A stretch of DNA of 20,273 nt from Rickettsia typhi (GCA_945875975.1 CAMCMD010000022.1:1-20273); one strand, 5' to 3'; positions 7,112-16,261 are shown, counted from the stretch's first letter. Translations and numbers: made by a program. The notes: generated from the letters alone by a model not told the origin.

Positions 7112-7237
7112 GTTGTTTTAATCTAGATTAAATATTCTTTAAGTTACAAGCTGTAATGTATAATATCTTACCTAAGCTTTCAAGTGTTTGATATCTAGAT
7201 CTGTACAATATCCTGAGGCTAAAGCTCTTTGTAGGGT

Positions 7238-7422
7238 CATACAACCCTCCTTCTTGTTGCTCTACGGCACACTTGCAAGCTACTACAGTTATCTATGTCA
7301 GATTTTTCTGTCAACATAGCTTGGATGTCTTTTAATTGTCTAAAAGGCAATCTAATGGTTTCATAGATAAAATAAGTGTCATCATATTTGCCTGGGTTAA
7401 GATAAACATTATTTTCATTTAA
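7238..7422 (-). pseudogene. Possible gene remnant containing the 20-bp repeat
   Basis: The minus strand reads about 60 open codons (including YLNPGKYDDTYFIYETIRL and RQLKDIQAMLTEKSDID) and ends in SLQVCRRATRRRVV with a TGA. Composition looks coding, but there is no start codon or ribosome site and the family is unknown. The LQVCRR segment is encoded by the same 20-bp repeat found at 1176-1195. It may be the end of a decayed gene. Confidence 0.25.
7260..7279 (-). repeat. 20-bp repeat, copy 2 (inverted relative to 1176-1195)
   Basis: This is the exact reverse complement of the 20 bases at 1176-1195. With that copy it forms an inverted pair about 6.1 kb apart, enclosing the TA pair and the whole ParB/HU cluster. 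A small hairpin (agggt, 6-nt loop, accct, 7233-7248) lies next to it. Confidence 0.6.
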
Positions 7423-7935
7423 TTATTTATTAACTATTAATTGTTACAATGATCTGCTGATTTTGTTTTACTCATAATAGATTTATGTATTGAAAATGTT
7501 AGAAAATATTTATAACTCCTATTTTAACCCCATGCTCAGCTTAACTCTTGAGTTCATATTATACCTTGCCACCGGTTCTATGTTTTCTATTATATATCTC
7601 TTGTTGATTGAGATGATAATGTGATATTTGTTAATAACTTGTGATAAATAAGAATGAAAAAATATTTTGTTAATACTAATATTGCCAATAAGAAAAAAGA
7701 TATTCAAAAAACTTTCTACAGTAATATATCTGTCTTTGTATATTTTAATATTTTCATTTATTTATAAATCATCATTGCCAACTAATGAATCCCACCATGC
7801 TAAAAAACTAAACTACCCAAGTAATCAAAAGCACGTGCAGATTGAAGTTAATGGCTAATTGCAGCAACTTCTTTAAAAGTCCAATATTTTTACTTTATTT
7901 TTTAAAATCTATCAGAAAGCCCTCCCCTTCATCGC

Positions 7936-8666
7936 TTAATACATTAGGTAGTTTGCCATTTCTTCCGGCGGAGTGATCCCGTCTTTATCTCCGATGATAA
8001 TGAGGGTGAGAATCCTCATACGCTTTAAATCTTTAGGTTTGAATCCTTGTCCCAAATATGGTGAAAATGCAATAACTGCTTTGATACGTTCATCATAATA
8101 AGACTTTGTTGCGTTTTCCTAATCTACTGCAGTCGCTATCTCTCGTGCAGATTGAGGCCAATCAAGGTATCTTGTGATATTTAGTATCCAACTCGCTCTT
8201 AAAAAGTTCTTTATCCGCTTCAATACCCCCAAGCCATAAAGCTGTCAGGCCGCCGAGAGAAAATCCTGCAGCTACTATTTTATTTTTATCAATGACTACG
8301 CCCCACTGAGGATGTTGCAAAAGATATGTAAGGAGCTCTGACATGTCTAGTGGCCGTCACATAGAGGTATAGACAAAAGGTCACTAGTTTCATAACTTGT
8401 ATTATGTGTGTGGTCAATCGCCACTACGATGTAACCCTTAGATACCAGCTGTCAGCAATCCATGAATTGCCAAACCTATCTCCTCTGAATCCATGAGAGA
8501 AAATGACCAAAGGTAACAAGCCTTTATTGAATAGTGATGGCGCATCTTTTAGGAAAGACTCTCGTTCCCAAATTCCATGTTTTATTGTTTTAGATTTTGA
8601 TACCTTGGTCGTATGATAGTAAATTTCTGCCACAAGGATTCTGTCTGAGTTTGGAATTGTGAACAA
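7936..8666 (-). pseudogene. Alpha/beta hydrolase (dienelactone or PAF-acetylhydrolase-like), heavily decayed
   Basis: Three pieces in different frames reassemble one hydrolase. The first (RILVAEIYYHT... LLPLVIFSHGFRGDRFGNSW) carries the oxyanion HGF motif. A 1-nt deletion then shifts to VSKGYIVVAIDHTHNTSY, and another 1-nt loss shifts to the piece with the nucleophile elbow GFSLGGLTALWLGG. A further shift and a TAG precede DERIKAVIAFSPYLGQGF and LIIIGDKDGITPPEEM, which holds the acid residue region. It ends at a TAA (7936-7938). The N-terminus is also open without an ATG and lacks a recognisable signal peptide. At least four lesions make it a certain pseudogene. The ancestral enzyme would have cleaved an ester or similar bond. 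Confidence 0.8.
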
Positions 8667-8940
8667 AATCTCTGAGTACCTATGCTATGCACATAACCTA
8701 TGTGTGAGATAAGTAGCATTACTATTATACATTACTATTATAATTACATAGCTTTTAAAACATCCCATCTCATTCTACTCCAATCAAAGATCGACTAACC
8801 GTCTAAAATTAGCTCTATCATTCTACTTATACACAGTCTTGATATGACGTGCAATAGCCTATAGTCTAACTGGACAACGACACGATAAACGAAATGGCAT
8901 TTTCATTTAACATATTCATAAACTCCTGAGTTATTCACAA

Positions 8941-9780
8941 TCAACCATATAATCTCAATATATGACTCATAATCTTTATTGATTTATCTGCAAAATCATC
9001 AAATGCTCCAAGATCTTGAATCTGATGCGCAAGCTGCTCTGACCACGCATGCTTTGCTGAAGTTATTTGCTTTTCAATTGTAGTAATATTCAAATTTTTA
9101 ATATTCTTTGCTTCGCACTTTTGTTTAAACATAAAAACAACTTCTTCAATATTTGCCCGCTTATCCTCAAAACAATGTACTATATCGTAGATATCTCTTG
9201 GCCTACATCTCTCCACAAAAGCTCTTAATTTTTCTGCAAAAATTTCACTAAAACTATAACATAATATTTGAGGATTAAATAATACTTCATCTGTATATGG
9301 ATGATATATGTTGCTCAGTATAGGCTTATCTGTTAAAAATTCACCAGATGTTAGATCAAGTTTAATTCTAGGAGCTTGCTGTATGGAACTGGGACTTACT
9401 GGACCTTTGTAATAAAGGCGTACTTGTGCTATTAAACAATTATTAAGATTATGAAGTATCTCTACTTTTTGACGTTTTGCTAAAAGTTCAATACCACTAC
9501 GAGAATATATCCAACTAGTAATAGAATTCATAATCTAAATCAAATTTTCCTCAGTCAAATCATCTTCATTTATTACTGAATAGTCTAGATCCTCAGAAAA
9601 TCTATATTCCTGAAAATAGTATTTCTTCAATGCTGTGCCACCTTTGAATATCCATTTATTTGAAATCTCTTGCTGGTTTAATGCTGCAATAACCCAGCTA
9701 AGCGCATAATCTTTCTCTATTACATCTGGTCTAATATTTTGCCTTGCTGCTATTTGATGAATTTCTGTAGCACGGATCAT
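8941..9780 (-). pseudogene. abiEii: AbiEii-type nucleotidyltransferase toxin, interrupted by an in-frame TAG
   Basis: The two open pieces lie in one frame, separated by a TAG at 9535-9537. The N-terminal 81 aa carry the nucleotidyltransferase signature: KGGTALKKYYF (GG at 47-48) and RFSEDLDYSV (DxD at 64 and 66). The second piece has EKLRAFVERCRPRDIYDIVH, the conserved helix block of the family. Without readthrough the product ends right after the catalytic DxD and would lack the rest of the fold. AbiEii toxins transfer nucleotides to tRNA or other targets and cause abortive infection. The start ATG overlaps the AbiEi stop (TAATG), as expected for a coupled pair. Both halves remain well conserved, so the stop looks recent, or it could be a sequencing artefact. 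Confidence 0.8.
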
Positions 9781-10559
9781 TAAATAGTTCCTTTTAAAAT
9801 TTTAATATATTCAGGGATAATAAGCTTCCAACGACTACAAAACTTACCTTCTTTAATTTGTGGATCTAATGGTAAATACCCAGACGTCTTACGCAAATAA
9901 CAATATTCTCTATGTAAAGAATCACCACCAACTATCTCAAGCAAATATCCAAGTCGTTTATAAAATGGACCTTTTACATTCAAAGACTTAGCATATTTGA
10001 AAATCTGATCAATATTACAATCATTCGAGTCAAAATAACTATGAAAACAATCAACAACATGTGTAAATCCACCACCACAAGCAGGATTAACCAAAATATC
10101 AAGAATAGTTTTATGAATATCAGATATAAATACCTTCTTATCCTGATACCATAAAACTTCAAGACCAATTAAATCTTGTGATTTTATTTTAAAAATACAA
10201 CATTTTAATTTTTTAAGCCTGATAACCTTATATCTAGTCCATTTAAAACTCGCAAGACTAATATCAATAAAAATATGTTCAGTAGCTCCATGATGCGACA
10301 ATGCAGACCATCCACAAATATAACCTTCTTCTCCTATGATCTCTGACACAACAGAAAATCCTTCATCCGCAACACCACCAGAAGAAAAAATAGGATTAGG
10401 TGCATATATCCCCTGCCCTACACGCTCAAGCCAACCCCTCTTAGTCCATCGACTAAGTATTCTTGTGGCAATGTATGGAGCAACTCCAAGAATCCTAGAT
10501 GCTTCAGACAAATTAACCGTAGCGCCAATAGATAACAAAAATTCCCTAGGTTTTATCAT
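9780..10559 (-). CDS. abiEi: AbiEi-family antitoxin of a type IV TA/abortive-infection system
   Basis: This 259-aa protein starts with a winged helix-turn-helix (NLSEASRILGVAPYIATRIL, then RGWLERVGQGIYAPNP). The AbiEi C-terminal antitoxin domain follows (WSALSHHGATEH, then VFISDIHKTILDILVNPACGG). AbiEi represses the operon and counteracts AbiEii activity without binding the toxin. The reading frame is intact. Its stop overlaps the toxin ATG. A good promoter lies 31-60 nt upstream of the ATG; there is no strong ribosome site. Confidence 0.85.
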   Translation of the reverse strand: MIKPREFLLSIGATVNLSEASRILGVAPYIATRILSRWTKRGWLERVGQGIYAPNPIFSSGGVADEGFSVVSEIIGEEGYICGWSALSHHGATEHIFIDISLASFKWTRYKVIRLKKLKCCIFKIKSQDLIGLEVLWYQDKKVFISDIHKTILDILVNPACGGGFTHVVDCFHSYFDSNDCNIDQIFKYAKSLNVKGPFYKRLGYLLEIVGGDSLHREYCYLRKTSGYLPLDPQIKEGKFCSRWKLIIPEYIKILKGTI

Positions 10560-10589
10560 GATTTAAACCATTTAGTAGATGATTTGTAT

Positions 10590-10618
10590 ATTTTATCTCA
10601 AATTTTAAGATATTTCAA
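10590..10618 (-). promoter_or_regulatory. Candidate sigma70-type promoter of the abiE operon
   Basis: On the minus strand a TTGAAA hexamer (10618-10613) and a TAAAAT hexamer (10595-10590) are separated by exactly 17 nt, ending 30 nt before the AbiEi start. It sits in the gap after the CDF gene, which shares the direction. Confidence 0.45.
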
Positions 10619-10676
10619 ACAAATAATATACTAGTAGCTTTTTTTGAAGATTTTATTTGAACTATACTTCTTCTAA

Positions 10677-11975
10677 TCAATTTCCTTTTGTTAGGGGTCT
10701 TACTTTAACTACGACATTACCAAGTAATCGTATATGATCACGCAAAGATTGTTCTACATGCTCTGCTATATTATCTGCTTCTTGTACTGTTAAGTTAGGA
10801 TCAACATAGATTTCCACATCAGTATAAACACGGTGTCCTATCCAACGGGCGCGTACATTATGTACCCTAGATACTCCTAAAATATGAGTTGGGGCGTGTT
10901 CAATTTGAGCTAGTATGTCAGGTTCTATACCGTCAATCAAGCGTATCCATACAGAAACTACAGCCTTCTTCATAATAAACAAAATGGCTATAGTAATACC
11001 AATCCCTACCAAGGGATCTATAATAGGAAAACCAAATTTGACTCCAATTACCCCAAGTATCACAGCAAGGCTAGTAAATCCATCCACTCTAGCATGGTAG
11101 CCATCAGCAATGAGAGCTGCAGAACCAATCTCTTTGCCTACACGTATACGATACATAGCAACCAACTCATTACCAACAAAACCAATAATTGAAGCCACAC
11201 TAACTAACAGAAGATTTTCCATAGGTATAGGGTTAATAATCTTCATTATAGACTCATAAGCGGTAACACAAGCAGAGAAGAAGATAATTAGTACAATTAA
11301 TACCCCTGCCACATCTTCAACTTTACCATATCCATAAGTAAAACAACGATTAGCCCCATGGCGCGCTAGTGAAAAAGCAACCCACAGCGGGAGACTGGTA
11401 CTAGCATCAGCAAAATTGTGGATAGTATCAGCAAGCAATGCAACTGAACCTGATAGTGCTACAATCCCCAACTGAAACAAAGCGGTAATGGTTAGTATTG
11501 CTAAGGTAATTTTAAGCGTACGAATACCACGCTCATTAGATTCCATTGCGGTATCTACCTTATACGCTATATGATGGGAATGATTGAATTTGTTATATAA
11601 CCGCCTAAGCATGCCAGAACTATGATCGTGAGAATGATCTTCTGTGAATTTATTACTATAAGTGCGAGTAAAACCTGATTGAGAAATTGTTAAAATCGTT
11701 TCAAATTCATGAGGCTCAGGTAATTCGCTTGTAGCTTCGAGATAATAATCCTGAGTAGTAAAGGCAAAAACTTGTTTCTTTCCATCGGATCGAATAGTTT
11801 CTATGCTGACATTATTGCTCGCTGGTAATAGAGCCGGATTACCATCAAAGTCAAAAAAATAAAGACGAAAACGTGGTGATAAGCCAGTTTCAAAGATGCT
11901 AATCTCAACAAATCCTTCTTTGATTTTAATCCTATTATCATGGCTACGCTTATCGTTGTCTTTTATTCCTGACAT
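10677..11975 (-). CDS. Cation diffusion facilitator (CDF) efflux protein with N-terminal extension
   Basis: This 432-aa protein has a CDF core: six membrane segments from about residue 150, the metal-site motif ADTIHNFAD in TM2 (D183, H186, D190) and ADGYHARVD in TM5 (H294, D298). A cytoplasmic C-terminal domain follows (RVHNVRARWIGHRVYTDVEI). The Asp/His make-up of both sites suggests zinc or a similar divalent metal, exported in exchange for protons. About 110 extra residues precede the core: a beta-rich domain (FVEISIFETGLSPRFRLYF, LPEPHEFETILTI) and a His-rich linker (DHSHDHSS), which may bind metal. An extension of this type is found in a subset of proteobacterial CDF proteins. The frame is intact. 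A weak ribosome site (aaagag) is present. Confidence 0.9.
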   Translation of the reverse strand: MSGIKDNDKRSHDNRIKIKEGFVEISIFETGLSPRFRLYFFDFDGNPALLPASNNVSIETIRSDGKKQVFAFTTQDYYLEATSELPEPHEFETILTISQSGFTRTYSNKFTEDHSHDHSSGMLRRLYNKFNHSHHIAYKVDTAMESNERGIRTLKITLAILTITALFQLGIVALSGSVALLADTIHNFADASTSLPLWVAFSLARHGANRCFTYGYGKVEDVAGVLIVLIIFFSACVTAYESIMKIINPIPMENLLLVSVASIIGFVGNELVAMYRIRVGKEIGSAALIADGYHARVDGFTSLAVILGVIGVKFGFPIIDPLVGIGITIAILFIMKKAVVSVWIRLIDGIEPDILAQIEHAPTHILGVSRVHNVRARWIGHRVYTDVEIYVDPNLTVQEADNIAEHVEQSLRDHIRLLGNVVVKVRPLTKGN

Positions 11976-12070
11976 AAAAATGCTCTTTATCTAGAGATAC
12001 TAGATTTTACCGTAACATAGTAAAGAATAATTTTAGAGCAAAAACATAAATTATTCACATAGAGGGTTTA

Positions 12071-12407
12071 TTATTTCTTAGCCTCTATCATAAATTGTTT
12101 TATTAGCCCCAAAAAGATGTTTCCTGTAATTTCATCCGATGGTTTGGTTTCTGATATCATTTGAATTAGTGATAATTCTTCAACAGCTTTAGGTCTAGCT
12201 TGATCATAATATTTGTCCCATGTTTCTTGGTCTAAATCTATTTTTAACGTAGATAAATCAATCCATGCAAATTCCAGTAATATTTGTGTTTTAAGTTTTT
12301 TCAATGTTTTTAATTCTTTGTTCGTAGGTTCTCTGGCATAGTAAGCTTTAAGGAAAACATATTGTTAATTCGTCATTTAGCCCATACCACGCACAAACAT
12401 GAGTAAC
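12071..12407 (-). pseudogene. C-terminal fragment resembling a choline-kinase-like phosphotransferase
   Basis: The open part (12071-12304) gives a 77-aa piece beginning LKKLKTQILLEFAWIDL, and it has no good start. Reading upstream, an extra base in 'ttttcc' separates it from GLNDELTICF. Removing it restores CFLKAYYAREPTNKELKTL. The pattern (FLKAYY.REPT.KEL..L..LK.......AW) resembles the tail of LicA/APH-type choline kinases, but the catalytic part is missing. The 5' boundary merges directly into the decayed HigA sequence, which marks a rearrangement junction. Family assignment is tentative. Confidence 0.4.
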
Positions 12408-12763
12408 TTCAGGAATATTTAGATTCCTGTTAAGTTTTTTTATCATCGCTAATATTAAGGTTCTTTTTCTACTGAGAACTTCAGATACCCTGCTCCTAGA
12501 ACCAATGCTTTTTTCTAAGTCTTTTCATGTCAATCCTAGTTGTTCTGCTCTTTGTTTTACTGCCTCAATAGGATCAGGAGTATCTATCTTCTTTTTTTAA
12601 TTATCTAATATAGTGTTTATTTTCATAGTCTTTCACTAATATAGAGATACCAGCTCTAGACGCTCAGCCTCTTCCGAACCCGCTAAGTGCACTTAGCAAC
12701 ATATCAATAACACTAAGGAGCTTTTTCATAGTCTTCTTCTGTTTTGATAGTGTGTATTTCCAT
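12408..12763 (-). pseudogene. higA: HigA-family antitoxin (COG5499 type), decayed
   Basis: The start ATG (12763) has an aaaggag ribosome site, and the first residues read MEIHTIKTEEDYEKA, the usual HigA opening. Several frameshifts then separate LSVIDMLLSA, GSEEAERLELVSL and LVKDYENKHYI. The helix-turn-helix half is clear: DPIEAVKQRAEQLGLT, a TGA at 12525-12527, KDLEKSIGSRSRVSEVLSRK, and AMIKKLNRNLNIPE. The family would bind its operator and neutralise HigB. With at least three frameshifts and one nonsense codon it cannot be functional. Confidence 0.75.
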
Positions 12764-12975
12764 ATTAAATCTCCTTTACATTTTATTTTGTCATACTCAG
12801 CATGTGTTCCTATAAATCTTATATATACTATTTGAATATCATATCTTACATACACTACTAGCCTATACTTATTGCCTGAAATATTAAATACCACCCTATT
12901 CTCTCCAACAAAACTACAACTTGGAAATAGACTTTTTATTTCATTGGTATTATTAAAATTATTTTGTTTAAACAA
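12664..12975 (-). pseudogene. higB: HigB-family mRNA interferase toxin, 5'-truncated
   Basis: The core FVGENRVVFNISGNKYRLVV and IVYIRFIGTHAEYDKI is diagnostic of HigB (PF09907). The usual first 30-35 residues are missing. The frame opens after a TAG near 13000 with no ATG, and the best start is a TTG at 12975. At the 3' end the frame overruns its normal stop by about 40 codons into the decayed HigA gene and ends at 12664. HigB normally cleaves mRNA on ribosomes. Loss of the N-terminus probably inactivates it, which would be consistent with loss of HigA. Confidence 0.7.
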
Positions 12976-13405
12976 AGTAGCATACTCATATTGCCGCTAC
13001 GGGAGCAAATGTAACTTGGTAATTCTTTGATTTTAAACAAAAAGATGCTTGTAATACCCAATAATTTAAAATAGCATGGTAAAAAAACAGAATGGTTATT
13101 GATATATTCTACCATATATATGCTATCCGTCTCAGCTGCTTTAAGCCAGCTTAGCAGTCCTAGGATAGCATATATTTAAGAAGCAGTAAATAAAGCTCAA
13201 AAGTTAAAAAATATCTTGTGATTTGCTATTGAAAATAGAATAAGAGCAGGGAATGCCTCATTCACCTGGAAGACGAAGGCTTAAACAATAAATTAAGAAT
13301 ACGGCTGAAGCTATAAAGATTTGGTGGTAGGAAGAATACGAAGTTTTGCTAGCTGCCTAAAAGACTAGCTAATATGTCATATATAATATTGGAAGTATTT
13401 AGTTA
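12976..13405. other. Intergenic region of about 430 bp with a nested palindrome
   Basis: No supported gene is seen. The notable content is the 60-bp palindrome listed separately. A TATAAT hexamer occurs just before the next gene (13382-13387), but it is too close to the start codon to be its sole promoter unless the leader is very short. Confidence 0.45.
13116..13175. repeat. 60-bp nested palindromic element
   Basis: The outer arms are a perfect 13-bp inverted repeat (13116-13128 and 13163-13175). Inside, almost on the same axis, ctgc/gcag (13136-13139, 13154-13157) and taagc/gctta (13142-13146, 13149-13153) form a second stem. The whole could extrude as a cruciform or fold as an RNA hairpin. 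No T-run follows, so it is not a classic terminator. It may be a palindromic repeat element or MITE-like relic. Confidence 0.65.
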
Positions 13406-13636
13406 ATGACCAAGAAATTAAAAAACCAACAAGCTTGGGAAGTAGCAAAAAAGAAATATCGCCTTTCAAATATATCAGTTCAAAAAGCTATAAGATTAGG
13501 TTTAAATCCTAAAAAACTAGGTAGTATTGCTAGCCATAAACAACAACCTTGGAAAGAACTTCTTGCTGATTTTATTGATAGGATATATGAAAAAAGCCTT
13601 GGGCAAGGTACATTTAAATCGGATTTAATCGATTAA
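13406..13636 (+). CDS. Hypothetical protein (76 aa) upstream of the TOTE locus
   Basis: This basic protein has the pattern KKKYRLSN...QKAIRLGLNPKKLGSIASHKQQPWK followed by LADFIDRIYEK. I recall a widespread family of small uncharacterised proteins with the motif 'lGmnPkklgk..nhkqepWk.pl.eFie.lY'; the function is not known to me. The start has a ggaag ribosome site about 10 nt upstream. It points toward the conflict locus but is separated from it by a transposase scar, so an original operon link is possible but unproven. Confidence 0.65.
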   Translation: MTKKLKNQQAWEVAKKKYRLSNISVQKAIRLGLNPKKLGSIASHKQQPWKELLADFIDRIYEKSLGQGTFKSDLID

Positions 13637-13714
13637 AATATTAAAATTAATTTTATTTTGAGTCTGTTATTCTAGTATATATCCAAAGGTAATTATAGCT
13701 GCTTGTTTTTTTTT

Positions 13715-13804
13715 GTAAGTGGGTTTTGTCGTCATAAGATGTTAGATTGGTGTAACAAGAATAAGGTAAAATATGTAGTTGGGCTTGCTCAAAATAAAAG
13801 TTAA
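13715..13804 (+). pseudogene. IS1380-family transposase scar
   Basis: About 29 codons read SGFCRHKMLDWCNKNKVKY then VVGLAQNKS and a TAA. This matches the conserved 'dSGFcr..ml.WCe.n.v.YvvGLa.N' block just after a catalytic Asp of IS1380-type transposases. Both flanks of the protein are missing, so only a relic remains. It lies directly upstream of the TOTE primase-helicase gene and may have displaced its promoter or N-terminus. Confidence 0.7.
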
Positions 13805-13851
13805 ATTCAATGTGCCGACGCAGCCATCTTGCTAATGAAGTATCAACTATC

Positions 13852-16261
13852 ATGATACATAATATACACGATAAAATTAGAATTTTAGAAATTCAGCTGC
13901 GAGAGCTGGATATTAAAAAAGCTTCTTTACAGGAAGAATTAAAAAATGCACATATTGAGTTGGAAAAATCATCCTCCACTGTTACTTCAACAGAAGTTCA
14001 CAACGTTTTTTCACCAGAAGAAAAAATCAAGATCTTTATGAATCTTTTTCGTGGTTGAACAGAAGTGTTTCCTAAAAAATGGGATAATTCTAAAACAGGT
14101 AAATCTGGCTATTCCCCCACTTGCTCTAATGAATGGATTAAGGGGACGTGCAATAAGCCACGTATAAAATGCTCTGACTGTCCTAATCAAGCTTTTATCG
14201 CTTTAACAGGAGAAATTATTCGTAAGCACTTAGGCGGAGAAGATTTTAATGGAAGCAAGAGGGAATATACAATTGGAATATATCCAATGCTTGCTGACGA
14301 TACATGTTGGTTTTTGGCAGTTGATTTGGATAAAGACCAATGGCAACACGATGCTGCTGCATTTATAAAAACCTGCCAACAAAAATCTATACCTTACGCT
14401 CTTGAGAGATCGAGATCTGGCAACGGCGCCCACATTTGGATTTTTTTTGACAAGCCAATTTTAGCATCGCATGCCAGAAAAATGGGAGCAGCGCTACTAA
14501 CTGAAACGATGGATAGCTGCCCAGAGATTGGCTTTGAATCTTATGACCGATTTTTCCCTAACCAAGATACTCTGCCATCCGGTGGATTCGGTAATCTCAT
14601 TGCATTACCTTTGCAACGGTTTCCAAGGGATCGAGGTAACAGCTTGTTTTTAGATGACAATTTTAATCCATATCAAGATCAATGGGTGTTTTTACAATCT
14701 GTCCCAAAAATGTCAGAAGACGCCGTTAATAGGATTGTTGAAGATGCTGCTTACAATGGTAAGATTGTTAGTGTTCGTATGCCAACTGAAGAGGATGAAG
14801 AAAAACCATGGGATATGAAACCATCTCGTAAAGTAGCGGATATGCCGATTGATCAAGCACTTCCAAAATCAGTAAATATCGTCGTAAGTAATCAAATTTT
14901 TGTCGGAAAACAAAACCTTCCTCCGGCGCTTATAAATAAACTGATACGTTTAGCAGCTTTTCAAAATCCTGAATTCTATAAAGCCCAGTCAATGCGCTTA
15001 CCTACATTTGGAAAACCCAGAATTATTGCGTGTGCTGAGGATTTTCCAGATTATATTGGTCTTCCTAGAGGATGCTTGGAAGAAGTTGTGGATTTGGTTA
15101 ATTCTCTTGGCATCGAAGTTATACTTGATGATAAAAAATGGGGTGGCAATCGCGTCAAATTAAACTTTTTAGGAAAATTAACTGATGAGCAAAAAAAAGC
15201 TGCTAAAAAACTTTCTCTGCATGACATAGGTGTTCTTGCAGCGACAACTGCTTTTGGCAAAACTGTGGTTGGTGCACATATGATTGCCAAAAGAAAAACA
15301 AATACATTAATTATCGTGCATCGTAGGCAATTGTTAGATCAGTGGATTGAAAGATTAAAAGTATTCTTGGATCTAGGCCCCGATCAGATTGGTATGATTG
15401 GTGGAGGCAAATATAAACCGAGTGGCATCGTTGACATTGCAATCATTCAAAGCTTAATTAAAAGCAATGTGGTGGATGATCTTGTAGCCGAATATGGGCA
15501 TGTCATTGTCGATGAGTGCCACCATTTATCAGCTGTTAGTTTTGAGCAAGTAATACGAGCTTGTAAAGCAAAGTATGTATTAGGGCTTACAGCTACAGCA
15601 ACCCGTAAAGATGGTCATCACCCCATCATATTCATGCAATGCGGTCCAATACGATATAAAGTAGATGCTAAAAAACAAGCCTTGCTAAGACCATTTAATC
15701 ACAAGATAATATTAAGAAACACCGCGTTTAGTCTCAATACAATCACCGAGCAAAGACCATCAATAAGTCATATTTATTCAGAAATAATTAATGATCATGA
15801 AAGAAACATGTTGATCATTAAAGATGTTTTTCAGTCCTTGAAATCAGGATGTAGCCCATTAATACTGACACAACGTAAGGAGCATGCTACATTTTTTGAG
15901 CAATATTTATCACAATTTTGTCAAAATGTTATTGTCATGGTTGGAGGTCAAAATACGAAAAAGCGTGCAGAAGTTAAGCTAAAACTTGAAACACTATCTG
16001 ACCACGAAGAAAGGGTAATCATTGCGACTGGGAAGCTATATTGGTGAAGGATTTGATGATAAGCGCTTGGATACATTGTTTTTAACGATGCCGATATCGT
16101 GGCATGGGACACTAGCCCAATATGCTGGGAGACTACACAGAATCCATGTGCATAAAAAAGAAGTAGTTATTTACGATTACGTTGATAATCAAGTGGCCAT
16201 GCTTGCAAGAATGGCAGAAAAAAGATTGAAAGGATATACAAAAATTGGCTATGTAATCTGA
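13852..16261 (+). pseudogene. TOTE-type conflict protein: primase plus SF2 helicase, interrupted
   Basis: Across two lesions the gene encodes about 800 aa. An N-terminal coiled coil (IRILEIQLRELDIKKASLQ) precedes the LFRG/VFPKKW...KTGKSGYSPTC junction. A Cys cluster (C91, C100, C107 and C110) and an archaeo-eukaryotic primase domain follow, with AVDLDKDQW (acidic pair about 158/160) and SRSGNGAHIWIFF (catalytic His about 194). The helicase has ATTAFGKT (Walker A, about 464-471), IVDECHH (about 554), LTATATRKDG and IGEGFDDKRLD...YAGRLHR. The architecture is that of TOTE conflict systems. A TGA at 14056-14058 replaces the usual Arg after LFRG, and one extra G near 16029 shifts the frame within IATG/SYIGEG. 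The start at 13852 is a choice; 13810 is in frame too. Confidence 0.85.

Larger units (their letters stand above)
7112..7935. other. Region without a convincing gene
   Basis: About 820 nt hold no well-supported gene. The stretch contains the inverted copy of the 20-bp repeat (7260-7279), an agggt/accct hairpin beside it, and a 60-codon open stretch on the minus strand (7238-7422) that may be a gene remnant. A weak plus-strand frame at 7667-7858 could encode a 63-aa peptide with one hydrophobic segment (LSTVIYLSLYILIFSFIY), but it has no ribosome site or ATG. Confidence 0.4.

Noticed and set aside
7519..7707. 62-aa minus-strand frame
   Set aside because: No ribosome site, AT-driven composition, overlaps an equally weak plus-strand frame; no recognisable family.
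8030..8055. ggtttgaatcc resembling a tRNA T-arm
   Set aside because: No acceptor, D or anticodon arms fit around it and it lies inside the hydrolase pseudogene coding sequence.
13653..13853. 66-aa minus-strand frame before the TOTE gene
   Set aside because: It is antisense to the IS1380-type transposase fragment, whose plus-strand protein motif is clear.
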